NCBI GenBank assembly: GCA_026197195.1
Contig: JAPHUG010000026.1
Location: 1 to 18,334 of the forward strand
DNA length: 18,334 nucleotides
Source: Sedimenticola sp.
GTDB lineage: Bacteria; Pseudomonadota; Gammaproteobacteria; Chromatiales; Chromatiaceae
Reading direction: 5' to 3'
Shown here: positions 1 through 6,854 of the stretch, piece by piece
Layout: each line of letters begins with the position of its first letter
How positions within the stretch are numbered: the first letter of the stretch is position 1
Position numbers and translations under genes: made by a program
The notes under the pieces: model-generated
The model's database searches: none
What the model saw: only the letters and a program-made list of their open reading frames with translations
Told to the model about the DNA's origin: nothing

Positions 1-381
1 GGAAAAGTGATGGTCAGGCCAGAAGTGATCAATAAACCGGGGAAATTAACCGATGCCGAGATGGCACATATGCGGATCCACCCCTACCAGGGATACAAAA
101 TCCTCAAAGAGGCCAACGCCCTCTCGGATGAATGCAAGTATATCGTGATGCAGCACCACGAATATGATGATGGGTCCGGCTACCCAAGGCACCTTAAAGG
201 GGATGAAATCCATCGGTACGCGAAAATCTGTTGCATTGCCGACGTATTTGACGCCCTGACCTCAGAACGCTCCTACAAGAAGGCCATGAAGCCGTTTGAT
301 GCGCTAAAACTGATGCAGCAGGAGATGGCGGCACATTTTGATCGAAAGCTGTTTAGTGAGTTTGTGTTGTTGTTTAAGTAG
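1..381 (+). CDS. HD-GYP domain protein, C-terminal part (5'-truncated by window)
   Basis: The frame is open from base 1, so the gene starts outside the window; the GTG/ATG codons near base 7 are internal. The first residues, GK followed by a segment ending NKPGKLT, match the region just after the HDxGK metal-binding motif of HD-GYP domains. Further family landmarks follow in order: HPYQGY, HHEYDDGSGYP (the HHE and GYP signatures), LKGDEI and ADVFDALTSERSYKKAM. HD-GYP proteins are known to hydrolyse cyclic di-GMP, usually linking a sensory or receiver domain to biofilm and exopolysaccharide control. The sensory part, and therefore the input, cannot be seen. The gene lies upstream of prsT on the same strand but 257 bp away, so co-transcription is uncertain. 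The family is clear; activity in this protein is inferred. Confidence 0.93.
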   Translation, partial: GKVMVRPEVINKPGKLTDAEMAHMRIHPYQGYKILKEANALSDECKYIVMQHHEYDDGSGYPRHLKGDEIHRYAKICCIADVFDALTSERSYKKAMKPFDALKLMQQEMAAHFDRKLFSEFVLLFK

Positions 382-458
382 AATAACTTAATCCTATATA
401 CTGAACAAACTACAGCTACCAAACATTATCGATAATTATTTTTACTTACATTACGAAG

Positions 459-480
459 GCATATGACCAATATCATATGC
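459..480. promoter_or_regulatory. Perfect 8-bp inverted repeat, possible operator upstream of prsT
   Basis: GCATATGA at 459-466 and TCATATGC at 473-480 are exact reverse complements separated by 6 bp (CCAATA). The 14-bp centre-to-centre spacing and lack of a T-tract fit a dimeric regulator site better than a terminator. It lies in the AT-rich 257-bp gap between the HD-GYP gene and prsT, about 160 bp before the prsT start. No convincing sigma-70 or sigma-54 promoter could be assigned beside it, and the regulator is unknown. Confidence 0.35.
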
Positions 481-638
481 TCTGTTAAACTGGTACACCT
501 AATAACAACCAATTCTTCTATGTAATCGAGCTAACACTGAGTAATCTATTAATTCTTTATTATATAAATGACTCGACACATTTATTTAGCCCAACGTACG
601 CAAATTGAAAGCCCCTACGAAATCAAATGGATGATTGA

Positions 639-3401
639 ATGAAACATATTCCTGCACTTTTTTTACTCCTGTTCATTAGCCTTACTTCCGGCTGTAGCTC
701 TTCTATGACGGAAGAACAGCATGCAGAAAAAGCAAAGGCCTATTTACAAAAAGGCGATACTAAGGCTGCTCTCATCGAGCTAAAAAACGCCTTACAACTA
801 AACCCCGAACATCAATCATCTCGCCTATTGCTTGGTAAGCTTTATCTGGAAAAGGCGGAATATTCTTCTGCGGAAAAAGAATTAGCAAAGGCACAAAAAC
901 TAGGCGCATCTGATCAGGAAGTTCTCGCAGATCTTTCAATTGCCCTTGTCAGGCTCAGAAAACACGACGAGCTAAAAAAACTAAACAGTGCAAAACTCAA
1001 CGATGCAGAAAAAGCCATTGTACTGGCGTCTCAAGGACTCTCACTACTTCAACAAAATAAACCAAACGAGGCCTATACGCTCACATCTCAAGCAGTAAAA
1101 CTGAATAACAACAGCCCCTATACCCACACGGCCCAAGCCAATGTCTTTCTAATAACAGAACCTAACTTAGAGGTTGCACGTACCGCAGTAAGCAAAGCAT
1201 TGGAAATAGATAAGAACTATGTGCTTGCATTAAGCCTCTTAGGTGATATAGAAGCCAGAGAGAAGAATTTTAAGGCGGCCATTGACGCCTATACAAAAGC
1301 CATAGCGCAATCTACTGCAAATTACGCAGAGATGAACAAACGGGCCATGGCGGCTATCTACTCAGGTGATTTATCTTCAGCACAACAAGACATAGATGTA
1401 CTCAAAAAGGCCTTCCCTAATCACCCCGCCATTAACTACGCACAAGGGCTCATTCATTTTGAATCCAACAAACTGGATGATGCGAAAAGCGCATTCGAAG
1501 GTGCGCTTACGGGGGTAGAGCAGTACCCCATGACCCTGTTCCATCTGGGTAATATCACCTACAAGCAAGGGAATTTATCACAGGCGGAAACCTATGCCGA
1601 ACAATTCTTCAGCGGGCAAGCATCAAACATACTTGGCCGAAAGCTTCTTGCATTAATCAAATATAAAAATAACAAAATTGACGAAGTTGAACCCCTTTTA
1701 GCACCTATCCTCGAACAGTCACCGGATGATATTGTGGCGCTAAATCTCCTCGCCCACAGCCACTTTAAGCAGAACAAAACGGATAGCGCTATCCAACTAC
1801 TACGTAAAGTGGCTGAGTTAGATCCAAAATCAACCGAAGCCAATATCAATTTAGCTTCAGGTCTTATCAAAACAGGCGAGGAAAAGCAGGGATTTGCACT
1901 ATTAGAAGAGACGGCAAAACTCGATAGCGCCTCTACTCTACCCTACACCATCAGCATTCTTAGCCATCTGAACCTGAAACAGTATAATCAAGCATTAGAG
2001 GTAGTATCTCAATTTAAACAAAAAAAGCCTGACAGCGAGATACCATTCACACTAGAGGGGATGATTTATCTTTCCCAGAAAAAACTAGATGCCGCCAAAA
2101 AGGCATTCAACAAATCAAGAGAAATCAAAAAGGACAACCCTGCTGCCAATCTGAATCTGGCGCGCATTGCCTTGTCAAAAAATGAATTAAATGAAGCAGC
2201 GTTGTACTATAACGAAATCCTCTCCTTCCAGCGCAATCATCTTGATTCACTGTTAGGCCTTGCCGGCATACAAGAAGCACAAGGTGATCCTAAAAAGATG
2301 GAGAAAACGCTTGAGCAAGCCATCAACGCACACCCTAAAGCATTTCAACCCAGGGTCAATCTGGCACGCTATTACATAGAAGCAGGAGAGTCGAGTAAAG
2401 TCCCGGGGCTGATAGAGACACTGGACTCCGAAATCAAAAACATCCCCGATGTCAAAGAGCTTTTAATACACCTACATATATCTAAGAAGGAATATGATCG
2501 TGCGGAAAACTTGGCCAATCAGTTAACCAAGCAAATACCCAACTCTGCTATACCGCACTTTTTGTTGTCCCAGGTTTATGCAGGAATGGGAGATGCGGAA
2601 AAAACAGAGGCTGCACTTAAAAAGGCTGTTGAAACAGATCCTAACTATGTTCCTGCACGTATTGTTAACTTGCGTAAAATATTGCGGTCAGCCGAGATAG
2701 CCACGTTACAAAAAGAGATCAAAGCTATAAAAGAGTTGGCGCCAGAGAACGAAGATGTGATTCAACTGGAGTACACCATTACAAGGATATCCGGCCGTCA
2801 CGATGAAGCGGAAAATCTGGCAGAGTCACTGCATAGCAAATACCCCAATTGGACAAACAGGCTTATGCTCGCTAAACAAAAGCTGGGCATGGGAAACCAA
2901 GAAGCTTTCGTTGAGTTGCATAATGATTGGCTAGAGAACAACCCCAACCACATACCAGCCCTGCTGTCACTCGCCTCCTATTATCAGGGTATCGGACAAG
3001 ATGAATCTGCAGTTAAAGCCTACACAACAATACTTAACCATCAGCCTGATAATATTATTATCCTAAATAATCTGGCATGGATAATGAGAAAGTCGGATAC
3101 AACAAAAGCCCTCGACTACGCAATAAAAGCCAATAAACTCAAGAAGCAGACTCCTGCGCTTATGGATACTTTGGCAATGGTTTACTTGGAAAATAATGAT
3201 TTGAAAGAAGCAAGAAAGACCATAAAAGATGTGCTATTCATAGATCCAAAAAACAAGACCTACCAGTACCATCAAGCATTGATTATCTACAGATCAGGTC
3301 AATCAAATGAAGCAAAAGCACTATTATCTAAGTTGCTGGAAGATAAAGCCGCTTTTTCAGGAAGGAGAGATGCCGAAGCATTACTGGCATCTATAAAGTA
3401 G
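639..3401 (+). CDS. prsT: XrtA/PEP-CTERM system TPR-repeat lipoprotein PrsT
   Basis: This 920-residue protein has a short lipoprotein signal: a basic start (MKH), a hydrophobic stretch at residues 6-17 and LTSGC, placing the lipidated cysteine at residue 19. The serines after it do not give inner-membrane retention, so outer-membrane anchoring is likely. The rest is almost entirely tetratricopeptide repeats, for example AKAYLQKGDTKAALIELKNAL near residue 32 and many later copies ending in LDP- or NP-type turns. Length, lipobox and repeat layout match the PEP-CTERM-associated TPR lipoprotein family (PrsT). That family is found with exosortase A polysaccharide loci and is thought to scaffold polymer or protein export; its exact function is not established. 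The ATG at 639 directly follows a four-codon mini-frame (ATG at 627, stop at 636-638), and no strong ribosome binding site is visible. The next gene is convergent. Confidence 0.9.
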   Translation: MKHIPALFLLLFISLTSGCSSSMTEEQHAEKAKAYLQKGDTKAALIELKNALQLNPEHQSSRLLLGKLYLEKAEYSSAEKELAKAQKLGASDQEVLADLSIALVRLRKHDELKKLNSAKLNDAEKAIVLASQGLSLLQQNKPNEAYTLTSQAVKLNNNSPYTHTAQANVFLITEPNLEVARTAVSKALEIDKNYVLALSLLGDIEAREKNFKAAIDAYTKAIAQSTANYAEMNKRAMAAIYSGDLSSAQQDIDVLKKAFPNHPAINYAQGLIHFESNKLDDAKSAFEGALTGVEQYPMTLFHLGNITYKQGNLSQAETYAEQFFSGQASNILGRKLLALIKYKNNKIDEVEPLLAPILEQSPDDIVALNLLAHSHFKQNKTDSAIQLLRKVAELDPKSTEANINLASGLIKTGEEKQGFALLEETAKLDSASTLPYTISILSHLNLKQYNQALEVVSQFKQKKPDSEIPFTLEGMIYLSQKKLDAAKKAFNKSREIKKDNPAANLNLARIALSKNELNEAALYYNEILSFQRNHLDSLLGLAGIQEAQGDPKKMEKTLEQAINAHPKAFQPRVNLARYYIEAGESSKVPGLIETLDSEIKNIPDVKELLIHLHISKKEYDRAENLANQLTKQIPNSAIPHFLLSQVYAGMGDAEKTEAALKKAVETDPNYVPARIVNLRKILRSAEIATLQKEIKAIKELAPENEDVIQLEYTITRISGRHDEAENLAESLHSKYPNWTNRLMLAKQKLGMGNQEAFVELHNDWLENNPNHIPALLSLASYYQGIGQDESAVKAYTTILNHQPDNIIILNNLAWIMRKSDTTKALDYAIKANKLKKQTPALMDTLAMVYLENNDLKEARKTIKDVLFIDPKNKTYQYHQALIIYRSGQSNEAKALLSKLLEDKAAFSGRRDAEALLASIK

Positions 3402-3427
3402 CTAGAACATAAACTAACAAGAATAGA

Positions 3428-3455
3428 CGGCTGGTTCAAAAACCAGAATCAGCCG
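3428..3455. terminator. Weak hairpin between convergent prsT and methyltransferase genes
   Basis: CTGGTT (3431-3436) and AACCAG (3441-3446) form a 6-bp stem around CAAA. An alternative pairing joins CGGCTG (3428-3433) with CAGCCG (3450-3455). It sits in the 74-bp gap where two genes converge, which is where a bidirectional terminator would be expected. No clean T-tract follows on either strand, so intrinsic termination is doubtful. Confidence 0.35.
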
Positions 3456-3475
3456 GCATCTTATTTCAGATTTGT

Positions 3476-4285
3476 TTAAGGCAGAGGTTTCTGCCCAACA
3501 ACGATATATACGCCTGCACTGAGTAGAAGATCGCCATGTTCAGCCCGTTTTGTTAGGGATGCTAAAAAAGCTTTGATGTTATCGGAATCTCCCACCAATG
3601 TGCTTTTGTAGCCGAAGAGTATACCAAATAGAATCTCGGGTGGTACTTCCGTCGTGGTGAGGGATAATACGGAAGCTTTTATATTTTCAAATCCGGCACA
3701 CTTGAATGAGTTGAATAGCTTTCTGCCAATAAAACGATCACCGCCGTACTCAATTTGTTTTGATTGTGCATTGCTGAGAAACTGATCAATCGCTTTGTCT
3801 TCAGGATAATGAAGAATAAGGCCATCATCTGAATCTACAGCACAAAAAAGCCCGCCGGGTTTGGTACAACGATAGGCCTCGTTAACTACTGATTGCGGTG
3901 TAGTAACATGCTGTAACAAAAAACGGGCATATGAAAAATCGGACCAGTCATCCTCAAGCGGCAAACTATCAGCGGAGGCTTCTATACTCCTGAACCCTTT
4001 TTTCGGCTTTATAAACTCGCTGCTGTTGAGTTGAGACAGTAGATCAGGATCATTGTCGACAGAGATCAATGCGCCCTCATTGGCGATCTCAGCCAGTATT
4101 TTTGTAACAAAACCAGGTCCACATCCTAGTTCCAACACACTATCACTGTTTTTTAATCCGCACTGCCTAAGCGTTCTAGTCTCAATCTCTTTAAACAACT
4201 CGCCTTGCCGTTTCAGACGGCTCAACTCACCTTGAGGATCGTCCATTGAGTCGATTTTGTATGAGCCCCGTTGACCATTGTCCAT
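3476..4285 (-). CDS. Class I SAM-dependent methyltransferase
   Basis: This 269-residue soluble protein has the Rossmann-like methyltransferase signature. Motif I is VLELGCGPG at residues 50-58, followed by the acidic end of strand 2 in ISVDND, then a LPLEDDWSDFSYAR segment and the post-motif AYRCTKPGGLF. This matches the Methyltransf_11/UbiE-like group, which transfers methyl groups from S-adenosylmethionine to small molecules, lipids or sugars. The substrate cannot be read from the sequence. The ATG at 4285 has an AGG element about 8 bases upstream; Met14 is a possible later start. It lies downstream of the ThiF-like gene on the same strand with a 132-bp gap containing a long palindrome, so it may or may not share a transcript. 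No membrane segment or signal peptide is visible. Confidence 0.85.
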   Translation of the reverse strand: MDNGQRGSYKIDSMDDPQGELSRLKRQGELFKEIETRTLRQCGLKNSDSVLELGCGPGFVTKILAEIANEGALISVDNDPDLLSQLNSSEFIKPKKGFRSIEASADSLPLEDDWSDFSYARFLLQHVTTPQSVVNEAYRCTKPGGLFCAVDSDDGLILHYPEDKAIDQFLSNAQSKQIEYGGDRFIGRKLFNSFKCAGFENIKASVLSLTTTEVPPEILFGILFGYKSTLVGDSDNIKAFLASLTKRAEHGDLLLSAGVYIVVGQKPLP

Positions 4286-4358
4286 AGATTGAGCCTAATC
4301 AATTGTTAGAAAAATTATTATTCTGCATAGTCGCAGCACTGTGGGCAATCAGCAGCAC

Positions 4359-4399
4359 AGGGGTCGGAGTCATATTTAATTAATTTGACTCCGACCCCT
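4359..4399. repeat. REP-like palindrome with 14-bp perfect stem
   Basis: AGGGGTCGGAGTCA (4359-4372) and TGACTCCGACCCCT (4386-4399) are exact reverse complements around a 13-base AT-only loop. The GGGGTCGGAGTC-type core resembles repetitive palindromes that I recall being linked to Y1/IS200-like (RAYT) transposases; this is recollection, not a search result. No transposase gene is present here. The hairpin is 18 bp past the stop of the ThiF-like gene and could also block transcripts or stabilise their 3' ends, but it has no T-tract on either strand, so it is not a standard intrinsic terminator. Confidence 0.75.
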
Positions 4400-4417
4400 A
4401 TCTACACATTAAATGTA

Positions 4418-5275
4418 TTATATGCCGAGAATACGCCGTGCATAGGCATATTTCAGTTTTTGTAGCGGGTTCCGGTTACCCATTATGAGCTTACCATGCT
4501 TGAACTTATTTAACTTTGCATCAAAATGGCTGTACCAGGGAATCGGCTTAAGTGATGCGGGATCGAGAATTGCCTGAACAACTTGCGCTGCTACCATCCC
4601 TGCACAGAGCTTACAGGCACCGATGAAGCTTGGACCTTTGCGGTTCTTCAAATCAAATGAAGCCGGATCCACATATTTGATATGAAACCCGGCCGGCGCG
4701 AAGCCAAGAGAGAAGAGTAGTACCCTGTTTTCGAGAGGCAAATCAGCGGGCATAGAAAAATAGTCATCAAAAGACATTCCTTCTTTGGTGAAATTGAGCA
4801 ACCCAGCTCCGAAACCTAAGGGAACTGCTGCAATCACAGGTATACCCCGCTCGACCGCACCCATTATCAAGGTGCGATGGGCATCTACTTCAAAAAACTC
4901 AATGCCATCCACAACAACATCAACACCATCAAGATAATCATTCAAGTTATCCTGATTAACGCCTTGACCATACTCTTTGATATTTAACTCAGGATTCACC
5001 TGCTTTGCCAGACTCGCCATCACATCCATTTTTGGTCTGCCAATAGAATCTATTGATGCACCATACTGACGATTAAAATTTGCCAGCTCAAACTCATCAA
5101 AATCCGAAGTATTGAAATTACCTATGCCTGCTCTACTAAGGGTTATAAGGTAATCGCCTCCAACACCTCCCATTCCCGCAATTGCGACAGAAGCGTTATT
5201 TAACTTCACCTGATCAGTTTCTGAAATGATTCCTGCATTTCTTGAAAATGCCTCTTGATAATTAAAGATATTCAT
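4418..5275 (-). CDS. ThiF/MoeB/HesA-family (E1-like) adenylyltransferase
   Basis: This 285-residue protein has the E1-like fold signature: a candidate arginine finger at R12, the nucleotide loop GMGGVGG at residues 34-40, the acidic/NRQ segment DFDEFELANFNRQ (58-70), the GRPK lysine (K82) and an aspartate in the VVVDG stretch (D123). The family activates a C-terminal carboxylate by adenylation, as in sulfur-carrier activation (ThiF, MoeB) or peptide modification (MccB). Its only cysteines are C221 and C224, a single CKLC motif, so the paired CxxC zinc site of MoeB/ThiF is incomplete and no separate transfer cysteine is seen. The C-terminus is basic (KHGKLIMGNRNPLQKLKYAYARR). A purine-rich AGAGG element precedes the ATG. 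No ubiquitin-like or sulfur-carrier gene lies next to it. Family is secure; substrate is unknown. Confidence 0.85.
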   Translation of the reverse strand: MNIFNYQEAFSRNAGIISETDQVKLNNASVAIAGMGGVGGDYLITLSRAGIGNFNTSDFDEFELANFNRQYGASIDSIGRPKMDVMASLAKQVNPELNIKEYGQGVNQDNLNDYLDGVDVVVDGIEFFEVDAHRTLIMGAVERGIPVIAAVPLGFGAGLLNFTKEGMSFDDYFSMPADLPLENRVLLFSLGFAPAGFHIKYVDPASFDLKNRKGPSFIGACKLCAGMVAAQVVQAILDPASLKPIPWYSHFDAKLNKFKHGKLIMGNRNPLQKLKYAYARRILGI

Positions 5276-5348
5276 TCGACATCGCCTCTGGGATCAATAC
5301 CTTGTAGAGCATTCTCATATATTACTAAAGGGGTATAAAGCCATCCAC

Positions 5349-5375
5349 AAAAAAAGCCCCTCTTGGAGGGGCTTT
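5349..5375 (-). terminator. Rho-independent terminator of the PEP-CTERM gene
   Basis: On the minus strand AAAGCCCCTC and GAGGGGCTTT form a 10-bp stem with a 3-base loop. It is followed by an uninterrupted run of seven T residues that includes the end of the stem (complement of the A run at 5349-5355). It begins about 24 bases past the PEP-CTERM stop codon. This insulates the cargo gene from the downstream ThiF-like gene, which must have its own promoter in the remaining ~70 bp or depend on read-through. Confidence 0.92.
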
Positions 5376-5398
5376 AAGCTTAATAAGCGATTTTGTTC

Positions 5399-6286
5399 TT
5401 AAGCTTTCATTTTTCTTCTTGCGACACCAAGACCCAACAGAGTGAGTCCGAACAAAGCAATTGTTGTTGGCTCAGGAATTGAATCACCTCTTAGTGTTGC
5501 TGAACCCTGAAAATCTTGGGCACCTGATCCAATATTTGAGGCTAACCCATTGAATAAGGAACTGAAGAACATATCAGAACATAAAAGCGGATCACCACCT
5601 ACACATGGTGTATTAAATGGCTTATTACCAAGAGCGTTGTTAGTGTCAAAATTGTTATTGGCAACACCTACGCCACCATCAGATACTCCAGAGGTATCAC
5701 CAACATCAAAATATCCACTTCCATTTCCATAAGCATATACAGGTGATCCAGGCACATTAACAGGGCCAAGAATTACATCATCGAAGTTTATTGAGCCAGA
5801 CAACGTGATACCGTCTTGTCCCATTGCCACGGCATTAGCTGATAGCCACAGCGTGCCAGCAGCTTTCTCTGCAGCGGTTAAATTGTAGTCTGCTGCATCA
5901 GTATATGAAACAACATAGACATTTATCCAACCACCGGTAAATGAGAAGGTACCTACGTCACCTATTGCTGCACTGTTATCAAAATCAGCTGCGAAAAGTG
6001 AGTATCCGCCGAATTCATACGCGAGAACACAATCAGCCCCGCAATATAAGGTTCTGGGTAAACCATTAAATTCATTTACAATTCCGAATCCGCTAATCGT
6101 TTCACCAAAGCTGCTAACTACATTTTCCTCTAGTGAACTGACAACATATAAATCTTCAATATTTGATCCGGAATCATAATCAGGATCCCATGTAATTCCA
6201 CCTACAGTAATTGGAACAGCATATGCCACACTTGAAGCCGCCGTGAGCGCTGCTGCCATGCAAAGCTTTTTAAAAATAGTTTTCAT
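5399..6286 (-). CDS. PEP-CTERM sorting domain protein (exosortase cargo)
   Basis: This 295-residue secreted protein starts with a classical signal peptide (MKTIFKKL, then an Ala-rich core) with likely cleavage after AYA at residue 23. It ends in a textbook PEP-CTERM signal: PEP at 271-273, a hydrophobic helix around 276-288, then the basic tail ARRKMK. Exosortases recognise this signal and release the protein at the surface, commonly with exopolysaccharide. The middle is Gly/Asp/Asn/Ser-rich and beta-type, with WDPD near residue 33 and two close cysteine pairs (C82/C86 and C228/C236) that may form disulfides. I do not recognise a catalytic domain; a matrix or floc role is inferred from the class. 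AGAGGA lies 8 bases before the ATG. It is a single-gene unit with its own sigma-54 promoter and strong terminator. Confidence 0.93.
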   Translation of the reverse strand: MKTIFKKLCMAAALTAASSVAYAVPITVGGITWDPDYDSGSNIEDLYVVSSLEENVVSSFGETISGFGIVNEFNGLPRTLYCGADCVLAYEFGGYSLFAADFDNSAAIGDVGTFSFTGGWINVYVVSYTDAADYNLTAAEKAAGTLWLSANAVAMGQDGITLSGSINFDDVILGPVNVPGSPVYAYGNGSGYFDVGDTSGVSDGGVGVANNNFDTNNALGNKPFNTPCVGGDPLLCSDMFFSSLFNGLASNIGSGAQDFQGSATLRGDSIPEPTTIALFGLTLLGLGVARRKMKA

Positions 6287-6371
6287 TCTGCAAATCCTCT
6301 TAGGTTTTTAGCCCGGTTTTGTATTACTTAACAACGCTACACGAAGGTTGTTTATCTGTGCCACTTACAAA

Positions 6372-6386
6372 GCAATCACTGTGCCA
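6372..6386 (-). promoter_or_regulatory. Sigma-54 (-24/-12) promoter of the PEP-CTERM gene
   Basis: Read on the minus strand the site is TGGCAC-AGTGA-TTGC, an exact match to the conserved TGGCAC-N5-TTGC elements of RpoN promoters. With the GC of TTGC at -13/-12, transcription would start near 6360, giving a leader of about 74 nt before the ATG at 6286. Sigma-54 control through the PrsK/PrsR two-component pair is known for PEP-CTERM genes in other bacteria, so position and context agree. A second TGGCAC at 6358-6363 lacks a matching -12 element. Confidence 0.85.
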
Positions 6387-6459
6387 TATTTATAATCTTC
6401 ATTAATTACAAAGAGATAGACGTAACTATTTCTGCATCTAACCGTTAACAGCCCTCATT

Positions 6460-6478
6460 CTGTAAAAAATACTGACAG
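6460..6478. promoter_or_regulatory. Candidate enhancer-binding-protein site (CTGT-N11-ACAG)
   Basis: CTGT at 6460-6463 and ACAG at 6475-6478 form a short dyad around an A-rich centre. Its midpoint is about 110 bp upstream of the predicted sigma-54 start, the usual distance for an enhancer-binding activator. PrsR, the response regulator known to act with RpoN on PEP-CTERM genes elsewhere, is the natural candidate, but that assignment is inference. The arms are only 4 bp, so chance occurrence is possible. Confidence 0.4.
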
Positions 6479-6758
6479 TAACTAACGTGACCCTGGTTAT
6501 ATTTATATTTGATACTTTGGTCAATGGAGTGAAATCTATTGCTTAGCAACTATTATTACTTATTTATCAGCAACTTACAAACAAAGATGACTATGTAAAA
6601 AAAACAAACATATGAAAATCCTTATCTATGTCGCTCATAGGACTTATTTCTTGCTATCTGAACCCATTGGATCTAATCCTAATGATCCACTACGCTCTAA
6701 ATCATAAGTGCAGCTGTCGGTCTATTTAATATACAAGGTACTAGCTTTTTTCTATTAC

Positions 6759-6773
6759 TTGCACGCCTATTGC
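6759..6773 (+). promoter_or_regulatory. Possible sigma-54-type promoter upstream of the acyltransferase
   Basis: TTGCAC-GCCTA-TTGC differs from the TGGCAC-N5-TTGC consensus at one position, the first G of the -25/-24 pair. It points toward the acyltransferase and would start transcription near 6785, about 70 bp before the GTG at 6855. With the better site on the other strand it would make a divergent RpoN pair. The mismatch is at an important base, so this is tentative. Confidence 0.35.
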
Positions 6774-6854
6774 GTTGGAGTCCAGTAAACTATTTTTATG
6801 CGTTTGATTGATTCTTAGCAGTAATCCCTTTGGTAAATTCGCCTACACTCCTGT

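Larger units (their letters stand above)
6287..6854. other. 568-bp divergent intergenic region
   Basis: This AT-rich stretch separates the divergent PEP-CTERM and acyltransferase genes. I see no credible open frame or RNA gene in it. It holds the sigma-54 promoter (6372-6386), an inverted repeat suited to an activator (6460-6478), a weaker sigma-54-like match pointing the other way (6759-6773), and a loose GGATC...GATCC dyad with a 10-bp spacer near 6668-6687. The layout suggests a shared control region for cargo and acyltransferase expression. Confidence 0.6.

Noticed and set aside
374-391. TTAAGT/ACTTAA dyad at the end of the HD-GYP gene as a terminator
   Set aside because: The stem is only 6 bp and AT-rich, overlaps the stop codon and has no T-tract.
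4053-4235. Open frame on the plus strand opposite the methyltransferase
   Set aside because: It lies wholly inside a gene with clear family motifs, has no ribosome site and its translation matches no family I recognise.
6358-6363. Second TGGCAC (minus strand) as another sigma-54 promoter
   Set aside because: The sequence at the correct -12 spacing is AACA rather than TTGC, and it overlaps the predicted start site of the better promoter.
6287-6854. A small gene, riboswitch or tRNA in the divergent intergenic region
   Set aside because: No start with a ribosome site and adequate frame, no cloverleaf and no recognised aptamer core was seen; only promoter-type elements are supported.
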